Assembly (NCBI GenBank): GCA_030603215.1
Contig: JAUVYF010000003.1
Span: forward strand, 1 to 49,167
DNA from: Candidatus Bipolaricaulota bacterium
GTDB lineage: Bacteria; Bipolaricaulota; Bipolaricaulia; UBA7950; UBA9294
Direction: 5' to 3'
DNA length: 49,167 nucleotides
The stretch's first letter is position 1, and each line of letters opens with the position of its first letter. Below, piece by piece: positions 40,019 to 49,167 of the stretch. The notes beneath the pieces are model-generated. The model was not told the DNA's origin, did not search any database, and saw nothing but the letters and a program-made list of their open reading frames with translations. Made by a program: the position numbers and the translations under genes.

Positions 40019-40714
40019 TTAGCTTTCTACCGCTACATTGATATAAGCAACGGTAAGTATGGCAAAAACAAACGCCTGAATCGCTCCTACAAACAGCCCA
40101 TAAAAAGCATTTAGCGCAGCAGGCACAAGTACCGGAGCAAACTTGGCTGAGACAACCGTGACTAGAATTGCTCCTCCAAACGTGTTGCCAAATAGACGAA
40201 ATGAGTGTGAAATCGGTTTGGCTATTTCGCTCACGATATTCAGCGGAAGCATAAAGGGGTAGGGCTCAAGAAATCCCTTCAAATACCTTATTCCACCTCT
40301 CATGCGTACTGCAAGCAACTGAGACATAACAAAAACGAGCAAAGCTAAGCTAAGCGTCACGTTCAGATCTTTGGTTGGAGACTCACAATAGGGAATCACT
40401 GAAAGCCAGTTAGAGACAAGAACAAACATGAAGACCGTCGACACAAAAGGAAATAACTCCCTGGCTAGTTTATCTGAAGAAAAGCTAGACATCAACTGCC
40501 CTTTCAGCAGATCAATCAAGGATTCGAGAATTGCTTGTGTTCGACTTGGCTTCTCCTCGATATCTTGTCCAAGTCCACGTCGCAGGATCAAGGCAACAAC
40601 AACAAGTACAGCAATAACTACCCAGCTCATGATAACTGTAAGAATGTCAAAGCTAAACGAGAAATTGCCAAGAGTAACATGCAAGATGAGCTTCTCACCC
40701 AGATGCTCAAGCAT
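40019..40714 (-). CDS. atpB: Fo ATP synthase a subunit
   Basis: 'LARELFPFVSTVFMFVLVSNWLSVIPY', 'EIAKPISHSFRLFGNTFGGAIL'; ATG 40714 after GGGGAGGCG. Confidence 0.94.
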   Translation of the reverse strand: MLEHLGEKLILHVTLGNFSFSFDILTVIMSWVVIAVLVVVALILRRGLGQDIEEKPSRTQAILESLIDLLKGQLMSSFSSDKLARELFPFVSTVFMFVLVSNWLSVIPYCESPTKDLNVTLSLALLVFVMSQLLAVRMRGGIRYLKGFLEPYPFMLPLNIVSEIAKPISHSFRLFGNTFGGAILVTVVSAKFAPVLVPAALNAFYGLFVGAIQAFVFAILTVAYINVAVES

Positions 40715-41093
40715 CTGCTCGCCTCCCCTGACGGATGTAGACAAGGCGCAACCCTGTCTGCGAAAAGATAAGCCCTCCACAGGCAGCACAAAAGGCCGGA
40801 ACGCTTACTTGCGCCAATAATGCCAGGGCGACTCCAAGAAACAAGATTCTTCCAAGGCTGGAACAACCCGCCATAACGCCAGCTCGCTCTCTGCCCCCTA
40901 ATCTAATCAATGCGCGTCCCGATTCATAGAGAAATAACAGATTAAGGACAAATAAGAGGCAGCCAACAAGAAAACCAACGGCAAGCACCCACAGACCAAA
41001 TACACTAAGGATTGACGAGACTATCACAGAAAACAACAGACCACCACAAATATGAAAAACACGGTTGAACTCTGTGAAGGATAGATTGCTCAT
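40707..41093 (-). CDS. AtpI-like/ATP synthase-associated membrane protein
   Basis: 128 aa, about 4 hydrophobic segments, immediately upstream of and overlapping atpB. Confidence 0.65.
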   Translation of the reverse strand: MSNLSFTEFNRVFHICGGLLFSVIVSSILSVFGLWVLAVGFLVGCLLFVLNLLFLYESGRALIRLGGRERAGVMAGCSSLGRILFLGVALALLAQVSVPAFCAACGGLIFSQTGLRLVYIRQGRRADA

Positions 41094-41124
41094 CGTAAGG
41101 ACCTACTATGAAGACGTTTGCTAA

Positions 41125-41691
41125 CTAGATGGTTCGAAGCTGCTTATTCCTCTCCTTGACCAACTTATCAATTTCCTCGGAACGCTCACGAATAGCCTTA
41201 TCATTCTTCTCGTGATAACGATGGTAATCATCTTCTGAAATGCTTCCCTGGTTCTTCATTTGCTCCAATTTCCCATTTGCATCCCGGCGGATATTGCGTA
41301 GGGCAACCTTTGCTTCCTCGCCCCTATCCTTGATGATATGTGTGAGCTGCTCGCGCCGTTCCTCTGAAAGCTTCGGAATCTTAATACGAACGACTTTCCC
41401 TTCATGCGTCGGGTTAAGGCCTAGACCAGCAGACAGAATGGCCTTCTCTATACTGGCAATCTGTGTCCTGTCGTAGGGTTGAATAACCAGCAAATTCTGA
41501 TCAGGGGCAACGATCGTCGCCAGCCGCTTGAGCGGGGTAGAGGTCCCATAATAATCCACAATTGTATCCTCTATCATCTTAGGATTTGCCCGACCGGTCT
41601 GAACCTTGCCTAGGTTAGTCTTTAGCACTTCGATACTCTTGTCCATGTGCCGCAACATATCTCGCTCTATTTCCTCTGGCATCGAAAACAC
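41125..41691 (-). CDS. frr: Ribosome recycling factor
   Basis: 'VQTGRANPKMIEDTIVDYYGTSTPLKRLATIVAPDQNLLVIQPYDRTQIASIEKAI', 'LSEERREQL'. Confidence 0.97.
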   Translation of the reverse strand: MFSMPEEIERDMLRHMDKSIEVLKTNLGKVQTGRANPKMIEDTIVDYYGTSTPLKRLATIVAPDQNLLVIQPYDRTQIASIEKAILSAGLGLNPTHEGKVVRIKIPKLSEERREQLTHIIKDRGEEAKVALRNIRRDANGKLEQMKNQGSISEDDYHRYHEKNDKAIRERSEEIDKLVKERNKQLRTI

Positions 41692-41700
41692 CTCGCAAAA

Positions 41701-41729
41701 ATTGTAGTTCCAAGATAGATGGAAGTCAA
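41701..41729 (-). promoter_or_regulatory. Sigma70-like promoter for frr(-atp)
   Basis: Minus strand TTGACT-N17-TACAAT. Confidence 0.6.
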
Positions 41730-41742
41730 CGCTATCTAGCCC

Positions 41743-41771
41743 TTGACGTTGTGTGCAGGATATCGTAAACT
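41743..41771 (+). promoter_or_regulatory. Divergent sigma70-like promoter for the RdhA-like gene
   Basis: TTGACG-N17-TAAACT. Confidence 0.55.
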
Positions 41772-41776
41772 AAAAG

Positions 41777-42664
41777 GTGTCAGTGCGAAATGCACTGATT
41801 TTTTGTTTGTGCAATCATAGGAAAGAAGACACACGGAGCTTTCTTGTGTTAGACGCGCAGATTGCACTAGTGAAAGATCCATCGTGGGCCGTTCATGAGC
41901 AGTGCAGCGAGGCATTCTCTTGGAAAAGAGTATTCCAAGCTGTTCCGAACCTGCTTAAGGTCGGAAAACATACGGTAAAGAGTCCCACCCTTATGAGCAA
42001 ACAGATCAAAGAAACTGCGCGTACATATGGTGCGGATCTTGTTGGCATATGCCAGGTTGATCACAGGTGGATCTACTCTCATGACAGAAGCGGAGACCCG
42101 ATCGAAATTCCTGTGGAATACAAATATGCGATCGTGATCGGAATCGCCATGGACAAGGAAGCGATCAGTGCCTCGCCGGCCTTTAGATCGGCTACCGCCA
42201 GTGGGGTTGGCTATTCACGGATGGCGTTTACAGCTGCTTGCCTGGCTGAATTCATCCGAAACCTACGTTACAAAGCAATATCCATGGGAAATGATACTGC
42301 CCTTAGCATTCCGCTCGCCATCGATGCTGGTCTTGGCCAACTGGGGCGAAATGGCTTGCTGGTCACACCACAATATGGTCCATGCGTACGGCTATGCAAG
42401 ATCTTTACCGATCTTCCGCTTGAGCCGGATAAACCAATTGACTTTGGGCTAACCAAGTTTTGTAAAGAATGTTATAAGTGCGCGGAGGTATGCAAAGCAC
42501 AGGCAATCAGCTCTGACGTTGAACCATCTTTCAAGCTCGCTTGTCCATCCAACAATACCGGAATCCTACGCTGGGCAGTGAATGCTGATAAGTGTTATGA
42601 GTTCTGGGTGGAAAATGGGGCCGCTTGTTCAAGTTGCGTTGCCGTATGCCCATTTACTCAATAA
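41777..42664 (+). CDS. Cytoplasmic RdhA-like (reductive dehalogenase family) Fe-S protein, apparently C-terminally truncated
   Basis: 'ADLVGICQVDHRWIYSH', 'GNDTALSIPLAIDAGLGQLGRNGLLVTPQYGPCVRLCKIFTDLPLEPDKPIDFG', 'CKECYKCAEVCKAQAI', 'CSSCVAVCPFTQ*'; true start uncertain. Confidence 0.8.
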   Translation: MSVRNALIFCLCNHRKEDTRSFLVLDAQIALVKDPSWAVHEQCSEAFSWKRVFQAVPNLLKVGKHTVKSPTLMSKQIKETARTYGADLVGICQVDHRWIYSHDRSGDPIEIPVEYKYAIVIGIAMDKEAISASPAFRSATASGVGYSRMAFTAACLAEFIRNLRYKAISMGNDTALSIPLAIDAGLGQLGRNGLLVTPQYGPCVRLCKIFTDLPLEPDKPIDFGLTKFCKECYKCAEVCKAQAISSDVEPSFKLACPSNNTGILRWAVNADKCYEFWVENGAACSSCVAVCPFTQ

Positions 42665-42757
42665 AACGGCTCCTTGCACTCAAGGTAATATAACCCGAAG
42701 AAAGAGTCACCAGCCTGGCCTCTCGCAAAGACGCAAAGATCGCAGGAAAAGACAGTC

Positions 42758-42940
42758 GTCGGTCGGCAGTCAACAGTCGGGAGTCAAGAGTCAAAAACAG
42801 TAACAAGTAATGGGTGATGAGTAACGGGTGAAATAGAACCAGTCGGGAGTCAGGAGTCGGGAGTCGAAAAACGGTGAAAGGCAAAGAAATGGTGAACCAG
42901 TTAAATAGGGAAATAGTTGATTGGTTAAATGGGAAAAGAC
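42758..42940. repeat. Second cluster of the same degenerate heptad-like repeats
   Basis: AGTCGTCGGTCGGCAGTCAACAGTCGGGAGTCAAGAGTC, TAATGGGTGATGAGTAACGGGTG, AGTCGGGAGTCAGGAGTCGGGAGTCG, TTGATTGGTTAAATGGGAAAAG. Confidence 0.8.
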
Positions 42941-43545
42941 CGAGACCAAAACACGAGGAACAACCACAAAACCAACGTAACCCACGAGAACAACGTTGTA
43001 TTCGTGTAGGGGTATGCCTATGTAGCGTCGTAGCTTGCCTGCGACATTATCTTTGACGTCGGGGATAAATCCCAACGCTACGAACGGTTTGAAAGCTGAT
43101 CGCTCTTTCCTGGCGGCTGACCGCTGACAGCTGAAAGCTTCCTTTCCTGAAATCTTGTGTAGCGTCGTAGCTTGCCTGCGACGTTGTCTTTCATGACGAA
43201 TGATCTACACACCGCTGTTCTTCTTTGTTTGTCCATCGGTCTTCCAATCCGCAATTCACAATTCGCATTCCGCAATTGTCTTTGCTCCTCTGCGTTCTCT
43301 GCGTCCTCTGCGGTTAAATGTATTCACATACTGTCATGCCGGACTTGATCCGGCATCCAGAGGACTAGCAGGATTTGTATACAACCATTACCTGACTGGA
43401 TTCCCGGGCCCTGCCCCGAACCCGATCCGGGGTTCACCGGAATGGTGGGCACAGGCTCCAACGCTACGAACTTCCCATTCCACATTCCGCAATTGTCTTT
43501 GCACCTTCGCTCCCCTGCTCCTCCGCTTTCTTTCTCCGCGGCCAC

Positions 43546-44376
43546 TCAAAATCCGTACTCGGCGGGATTAAATAGCGCAAGATTCTCTAAACTGAAAAAA
43601 TCATCTGGAAATTCATCTTCGGGTTGCCTTCGTTCAAGGAAAGTGATTGTTGTAGAGCTTCCGTTCACGCAATCACTGTTGATCAGCTGATCGACTGTGA
43701 CCGCTCCTTCAAACTCTCCTAGGGCAAGGACCTCCACTGTCTGCCCCACCTCACCGGCAGAGTTGATATTCCGCATTCGAAGCACGAAGAAAGTTTCCTT
43801 GTCTACCCACATGTTTGCGGTGGGAAAATCCAATTCCTCCTGTGGCCTGGCAGCAAGAGAAAGGACATAGGCCATCCGCTCTGTTTCACCCACAATCAGC
43901 CGCTCATTGCCAGTCACTTTCGCCGTGTAGTGACCTACTAAGTCATAACCACCCAAGTTCTGAAAGGACAGCGTGCTTCCCGCGAAACTCTTGCTCTGTG
44001 TCTCAACATCAAGCTCCCTGAGTAGATCCCACTCTGGGGAGTAGTACCACTGTCGAGTAGTCCCCTGTTCCGGCGTTTCCATGAGTAGGATCGAGCCGCT
44101 GTTGTACCCCACGTCAAGGAAATATAGGAGAAGAAACTCTGTTCCTTCCTTCGTGCGCTTGGAAAATCCCACGAAGCTATCTGCGGTAGTTATCCCATCG
44201 GTTGTGCTACTCTCAAGGCGAAAGGTTGTGATCAAGCTCCCTTTGCTTCTGAGCTCCCCTCCAAACTTCGCGCGCGCGAGGATCTCCTCACCCGTTAACT
44301 CTTCAGCGAAGGCCGCACTCCCAACAAGAAGCACACACAGCAGCAGCGTAGTGATTAATAATTCTACTCGTTTCAT
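43546..44376 (-). CDS. Secreted LolA-like outer-membrane lipoprotein-sorting family protein
   Basis: Signal peptide 'MKRVELLITTLLLCVLLVGSAAFA'; 'DLVGHYTAKVTG', 'MWVDKETFFVLRMRNINSAG'; next to an MMPL gene. Confidence 0.75.
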   Translation of the reverse strand: MKRVELLITTLLLCVLLVGSAAFAEELTGEEILARAKFGGELRSKGSLITTFRLESSTTDGITTADSFVGFSKRTKEGTEFLLLYFLDVGYNSGSILLMETPEQGTTRQWYYSPEWDLLRELDVETQSKSFAGSTLSFQNLGGYDLVGHYTAKVTGNERLIVGETERMAYVLSLAARPQEELDFPTANMWVDKETFFVLRMRNINSAGEVGQTVEVLALGEFEGAVTVDQLINSDCVNGSSTTITFLERRQPEDEFPDDFFSLENLALFNPAEYGF

Positions 44377-44394
44377 TGCAGTCCCCTTTTCTTG

Positions 44395-46707
44395 CTATTC
44401 TCGGCTATCATTCCCTCTCATTTTCCACGGTGATCTAAATAGAAATGCAGGCCGCCAGGTAATAAGGATCGCTGGGATCACGGTAAACGCGGAGAGGGCG
44501 CTGATCACCATGGTCATTGCAATGAGCAATCCAAAGCTGTTTGTTCCCTTGAACGAGGAGGCAAGAAGTATGATGAATCCAAGGGCAAGGGCGACCGCAT
44601 TGTAGGCAATACCTCGCCCAGTCATTTGAATGGTTGACTGGAGAGCATTATCCATAGACTTGCCCGCGAGCACCTCCCGGCGGAACCGGGAGATCAAGTG
44701 AATGGCGTAGTCGATTCCAATCCCGATGGCAATGGATGAGACCATCAGGGTTGCCATGTTCAGCGGAGTTCCTGAATAGGCCATCACACCAAAGTTGATG
44801 ACCACGGTGAGAAGAAGAGGGATAAGGCTAATGAGGCCAGCGATGAGCGAGCCCATTAAGATGGAAACAATAAGCCCTGCAGCAATAATCGACGTTACTA
44901 AGCTCGTTATCTGGCTCTTCGCAATCTGAGAGTACAGACTTGATTGGACCAGTGTAGGCCCCACCATCTGCGCTTTCGCCGAGCCGGCAAAATGACTATC
45001 CAGATATGTCTGAACCTCATGGACAAGGTCCATCCGCTGGGCACTCCCCCCCATCGAGTAAAGCCCCATCACCTCTCCGGCGGAGAAGTCACTGAGCGCC
45101 ATATTACCAAGACTCCCGCCCTGCAGGCTGAAGAAAAACAAGAGCTGTGAGACTAATCTCGGTGTGTCGGGGATAGCATAGTAGGCAGCGTCATCGGCAT
45201 GGAATTTCTGGTTCATCTCCTTTACCAGATCGGCGATCGAGACCGTCTTATTCACTCCCTTCTCCTGCAAGAAACCTTGGAGAGCAACGATCTCGTTCAA
45301 CACGTCCGGATTCAACAGACCGTCAGTAGTGCCAGTATCGATCTCGATCATTAGCTGCTCGCTGCCGGAGAAGTGGCGCTTCATCAATTCCATTCCCTCT
45401 ACTACAGGGTTACTATCTCCGAGAAACTCCCGTTCGGAGGTCTCTATCTGAAGGAGTGGCAACCCAGCAAGGAAAGCGACAAAGAGGATCGCCGAGAGCA
45501 CAAGAACGGAACGCCGGCGCCGGATAACCAGCTGCTCGATGGCAGAGAGTACCCGGGTAATGGGCCCTCGATCACCTTTTTTGATCTTCCTCTCAGGGAC
45601 CTTGAGTAAGGACAGGAGAGCCGGTATGAGGACAAGCGAGAGGACCATCGCCACGCATACCCCAATCGCAGTGACTACCCCGAACTGCCGTTGTGGGATG
45701 AGAAAGGAGTTAAGAAGGGAGAGAAAGCCAGCAACGGTGGTGAATCCGGTCATCGATACCGGAGCCGTCATGTGCAGCCCTGTCTCAATGACTGCGGTGC
45801 GGCGATCGCTTCCGGTCTTGACCACCTCGTAATAATAGTTCAACACATGGATGCAGTAGGCAATTCCGATCGCCATCAAGATTACCGGCAGGATAAAGGA
45901 GATAATCGTTACGGGAACATCAAAGATAGCCATTAACCCCAATGTCCACAAAGTAGACAGCACAACAACAAGTAGCGGCAATAGCACCCCGCGCACGCTC
46001 CAGAAGCTAAAGTAAAGCACGAGAACTATTACCAGAATAACAAGTGGGAGAAGAATGAGCAGATCCTTTCCCATCAACTCAGAGAGGACAACATTCATGT
46101 AAGACATCCCGGTGATATAGATCCTCTCCGGCGGGGAATCGTAGTTCTTGACGATTGCTATGATCTCTTTCGCCACCGCGACCTGGTCGGCATCTATCTT
46201 TAGCTTGATCAGTACCGTTGCTGCTTGACTGTCAGTGGCAACAAGGTAATCGCGCACTGTGTTACTTGCCATCGCCCGTTCCCGATAGACAGCAATCTCT
46301 TCCGGAGTCTCTGGAACAGCGCCCCCCGGAGAGGCTGGCCCAATCTTGATGGCCTTCTCTGTTCCGGTGATCACCTGCGCGTTAAGTGGGCTCGTCACCT
46401 CATCCACGCCAGCGATCTGTTCAAAAGACTCCGCCATTCGCCCAATTTTGGTTAGGGTGGCAAGGTTGAAAATTCCAGCCTCGTTCTCAACGGCTACCAT
46501 CAACAAGGATTGAGCTCCGTAGCGGGCTTCCGCTCTTTCCATTGCCATTACTGTAGGATCTGTCTTATCGATGTAGTTAGAAAAATCTGTGTCTGTACGA
46601 AGACGTGGGATGAACGCAAGGAACGTCAAAGTAATCAACAGCACAATACCAATTACTATGTACGGGTGCGCGGCAATCCAAGAAAAGAATTTCCTCATGT
46701 AAGCCAC
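44395..46707 (-). CDS. MMPL/RND superfamily transporter
   Basis: About 12 TMs; 'AIGIAYCIHVLNYYYE', 'SIAIGIGIDYAIHLISRFRRE'. Confidence 0.93.
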   Translation of the reverse strand: MAYMRKFFSWIAAHPYIVIGIVLLITLTFLAFIPRLRTDTDFSNYIDKTDPTVMAMERAEARYGAQSLLMVAVENEAGIFNLATLTKIGRMAESFEQIAGVDEVTSPLNAQVITGTEKAIKIGPASPGGAVPETPEEIAVYRERAMASNTVRDYLVATDSQAATVLIKLKIDADQVAVAKEIIAIVKNYDSPPERIYITGMSYMNVVLSELMGKDLLILLPLVILVIVLVLYFSFWSVRGVLLPLLVVVLSTLWTLGLMAIFDVPVTIISFILPVILMAIGIAYCIHVLNYYYEVVKTGSDRRTAVIETGLHMTAPVSMTGFTTVAGFLSLLNSFLIPQRQFGVVTAIGVCVAMVLSLVLIPALLSLLKVPERKIKKGDRGPITRVLSAIEQLVIRRRRSVLVLSAILFVAFLAGLPLLQIETSEREFLGDSNPVVEGMELMKRHFSGSEQLMIEIDTGTTDGLLNPDVLNEIVALQGFLQEKGVNKTVSIADLVKEMNQKFHADDAAYYAIPDTPRLVSQLLFFFSLQGGSLGNMALSDFSAGEVMGLYSMGGSAQRMDLVHEVQTYLDSHFAGSAKAQMVGPTLVQSSLYSQIAKSQITSLVTSIIAAGLIVSILMGSLIAGLISLIPLLLTVVINFGVMAYSGTPLNMATLMVSSIAIGIGIDYAIHLISRFRREVLAGKSMDNALQSTIQMTGRGIAYNAVALALGFIILLASSFKGTNSFGLLIAMTMVISALSAFTVIPAILITWRPAFLFRSPWKMRGNDSRE

Positions 46708-46717
46708 CGCTTGCTGT

Positions 46718-47314
46718 TCATCTGCCTCCTTCTTTCTTTAGCCCACTCCACATGAAATCCGCTAGTTCGCTTGGGGCATCTTCAATGAGCCGGTCTGCTT
46801 TTTCAGGTGGGTAGCTCATTTCACAGACACTGATCGACTGCACAACAGCAAACAGCGCCGAGGCAATGACGGAAGGATTACAGCGCCTAACCCAACCTTG
46901 GTCAATTCCTTTTTGAATCAACTCCTCGATTCTCTTCACTGCCTGTCGATGAAGCCCGATCAGCTTATCGGTAAATTCGGTTCCCGGATTGAATCGCTCC
47001 TGCAATAATACGCGAGCAAGCCTCTTCTTTTTCCTCAGCAAACAAAAGTGCTCGTCGAGAATTTGCTTGATCTGGTCACGAATAGGCAGGCTACTTGCCT
47101 GAAGCTCATCGAATAATGGCATTTGTTCATCAAATTCAGCCTGGAAAATAGAGAGAAGGATCTCCTCCTTGCTCTTGAAGTAGTTGTAAATCGTTCCTAC
47201 TGCTACCCCCGCCTCATGAGCAACCGCTTCCATCCGCGCTCGGTAAAATCCTTGGCTAGCAAACACCCGCACCGCCGCTTCTTTGATCATTTCTGCTTTA
47301 CTGCGCTGCATCAT
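46718..47314 (-). CDS. TetR/AcrR family transcriptional regulator
   Basis: 'MIKEAAVRVFASQGFYRARMEAVAHEAGVAVGTIYNYFKSKEEILLSIF'. Confidence 0.94.
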   Translation of the reverse strand: MMQRSKAEMIKEAAVRVFASQGFYRARMEAVAHEAGVAVGTIYNYFKSKEEILLSIFQAEFDEQMPLFDELQASSLPIRDQIKQILDEHFCLLRKKKRLARVLLQERFNPGTEFTDKLIGLHRQAVKRIEELIQKGIDQGWVRRCNPSVIASALFAVVQSISVCEMSYPPEKADRLIEDAPSELADFMWSGLKKEGGR

Positions 47315-47330
47315 ATCTCCTCAAATACTG

Positions 47331-47348
47331 AATGAACGTTCATTCATA
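47331..47348. promoter_or_regulatory. Palindromic TetR-type operator
   Basis: TGAATGAACGTTCATTCA perfect 18-bp palindrome just downstream of the -10 of the tetR promoter. Confidence 0.8.
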
Positions 47349-47349
47349 T

Positions 47350-47377
47350 TATACGGCCAACAATGCTATAGTCAAGG
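47350..47377 (-). promoter_or_regulatory. Sigma70-like promoter for the tetR-MMPL-LolA-like operon
   Basis: Minus strand TTGACT-N16-TATAAT. Confidence 0.65.
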
Positions 47378-47602
47378 AAATAAACAATTAGTGGCTTTCT
47401 AGCGCTGTTTGTAAAACCAGCTATACCTTAGGTTGGGTTGCTACATGAGTTTAAGATCCGAGAAACCCTGCGATTAGATCGTGGTTGTTCATTTTCTACG
47501 AATAACCACACTGTAGAAGAATAAATGGAGCTTTATCGCTATTATAGTTATACAAGTAGTTATGCAAACAGGAAAGCCTGAGAAGTCAGAAAGGGGAAGA
47601 AA

Positions 47603-49167
47603 ATGAGTTTGAAGATAGGAAAACGTATAGGCCGATCGGCTTGGCTAGTGAGATTGGTGGGTCTGTTTGCATTAATACTGGCTGCATCGCTGCTGTTCCA
47701 GGTGTTCTACGTTATTCCATACATCCGCAACGAGGCGGTTAAAGCGACCAAGACTCACCAGGAGGAAATTGCCCGCAGCATTGTCCGGGAGCTGGACCAT
47801 GATCTGGAGAGTTCCAAGACTCGTCTGACGATGATAGCCAAGCAGCCTGAGCTTCGCACTATGGACATCGCCAACCAACACGATTACTTGGTCAAGAACG
47901 TGGAGACATCAACACTTGGCGCCTCCCTTTTCGTGATGGACGCCGAAGGTTGGTTTGTTTCTAGCAGTGTGAGTAAGGATAACTTCTCCGCCTACACTAC
48001 CAAGAGCTACGCTGATAGGCCGTATTTCACCGTTCCTTTTGAGCAAGGCCAGACCTATTTTGGGGGCTCTTTGTTCTACCCTCAACTGGGACTCGTAGGC
48101 AGTTCTGTGAGTGTACCCATCGAGCTGGAAACGGGAGAGAAAGTGGGTGTGCTGTTAAGTGGAATGAGGCTGAGCAACCTGATGAAACGTGTAGCAGACT
48201 ATCCTCTTGGGGAGGGGCAGGTTGCCTACATAGTAGACAAGGAAGGTACGGTTATTGCTCATTCCGCGATAGACTTATTTGCTCTAGAAGAGGGTCCGCT
48301 GTCGCTTGACTACAGCGACCATCCATTGGTACGGTCCACCATGGATGAGGGGATAGGCAAGTCTCAAGAGCATGAACACGAGGGCGTGTCTTACTTTTGC
48401 ACCTCCGCTATCGTGAACGCCAATGACTGGGGGATACTGGTTAGAACCCCGATGCACATAATTCTAGCCGAGAGCAACGCGCTAGGCAGATGGTTGTTGT
48501 GGGCCAACTTCGTACTCTTTGTCATCGCTCTTGCCGTCACGGTGATCTTCACACGGCAGATAACGGCTGAGCGTGAGAAAGCAATGGAAAAAGTAAGCGA
48601 TAGCCAACAACACTTGCAGTTGGCTTTAGATGGTGGTAATTTGGGCACATGGGATTGGGATATCTACACAGATAGGGTTGTTTTCAACGAGCGCTGGGCG
48701 AAGATGAAAGGGTACAAGCCCGAGGAAATTGAACCTTGCCTGGGTTCCTGGGAGAACCTTGTACACCCCGATGACCTACCAAGAGTCAACGATATTCTAA
48801 AGGCCTATCTTGAGGGAAAAACAGACTTTTACGAAGCCGAATTTCGTATGCAACAGAAATCTGGTAAGTGGTTGTGGATTCTAGATCGTGGCAAGATCAT
48901 CGAGTGGGATACAGATGGCAACCCCGTTCGAGCCTGTGGGACCCATTTGGACATCACCGAGCGCAAGCAGGCGGAGGAGGCGCTGAGGGAAAGTGAAAAG
49001 AAATATCGTCTGCTGGCTGAAAATGTGACTGACGTTATATTCGTGCAGGATATGAATTTCAATATGACCTATGTAAGTCCTTCTGTTACGCCTTTGTCTG
49101 GTTATAGCGTGGAGGAAGCATTAAACCACAAAATGAAAGATTTCTTCACGCCAGATTCCTATGCAAA
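47603..49167 (+). CDS. Membrane sensor protein (Cache-type extracytoplasmic domain + PAS-PAC + PAS), truncated by the window end
   Basis: Open frame from ATG 47603 (MSLKIGKRIGRSAWLVRLVGLFALILAASLLFQV...) to the edge; 'ERWAKMKGYKPEEIEPCLGSWENLVHPDDLPRV', 'GTHLDITERKQAEEALRESEKKYRLLAENVTDVIFVQD'. Confidence 0.85.
   Translation, partial: MSLKIGKRIGRSAWLVRLVGLFALILAASLLFQVFYVIPYIRNEAVKATKTHQEEIARSIVRELDHDLESSKTRLTMIAKQPELRTMDIANQHDYLVKNVETSTLGASLFVMDAEGWFVSSSVSKDNFSAYTTKSYADRPYFTVPFEQGQTYFGGSLFYPQLGLVGSSVSVPIELETGEKVGVLLSGMRLSNLMKRVADYPLGEGQVAYIVDKEGTVIAHSAIDLFALEEGPLSLDYSDHPLVRSTMDEGIGKSQEHEHEGVSYFCTSAIVNANDWGILVRTPMHIILAESNALGRWLLWANFVLFVIALAVTVIFTRQITAEREKAMEKVSDSQQHLQLALDGGNLGTWDWDIYTDRVVFNERWAKMKGYKPEEIEPCLGSWENLVHPDDLPRVNDILKAYLEGKTDFYEAEFRMQQKSGKWLWILDRGKIIEWDTDGNPVRACGTHLDITERKQAEEALRESEKKYRLLAENVTDVIFVQDMNFNMTYVSPSVTPLSGYSVEEALNHKMKDFFTPDSYA

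Noticed and set aside
41777-42664. Respiratory reductive dehalogenase (organohalide respiration)
   Set aside because: No Tat signal, no RdhB anchor gene, and C-terminally truncated; a cytoplasmic RdhA-like protein is the safer call

Overview
This is a bacterial chromosomal window with about 35 recognisable genes. The main blocks are: amidohydrolase, KAS II-like synthase and NPD/FabK-like oxidoreductase; a YjbQ-family gene; panB with an unrecognised 431-aa partner; an AAA/DUF4143-type ATPase beside an integrase remnant; a murD2-murL pair; a phosphatase and msrA; a LIV/HAAT amino-acid ABC transporter split into livK (+) and livGFHM (-); a heterodimeric ABC exporter; an M-domain-less ClpB; TauE, thioredoxin and thioredoxin reductase; an HD protein converging on ggt; tRNA-Val and tRNA-Cys; an frr-atpIBEFHAGD block; an RdhA-like protein; a TetR/MMPL/LolA-like operon; and a Cache-PAS sensor cut by the window edge. 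The most interesting signal lies between annotated genes. Both LIV transporter units are preceded by an unlisted short ORF whose C-terminus is rich in hydrophobic and aromatic residues (livK: MLEAKGYQEKTKNVVTGSLWFAYYIWL*; livG: (M)IQVQATTLEVTAAKNALYYYFIWML*). Each is followed by similar DNA around the stop codon and an intrinsic terminator just before the structural gene. This looks like a paired leader-peptide attenuation system. Other leads are a two-carboxylate (Na+-type) ATP synthase c subunit with no atpC after atpD, a CIRCE-like operator at the clpB promoter, a tandem palindromic operator that contains the ATPase start codon, and intergenic mosaics of recurring micro-repeats. All calls were made by eye, with no database search, and the host lineage was not determined.
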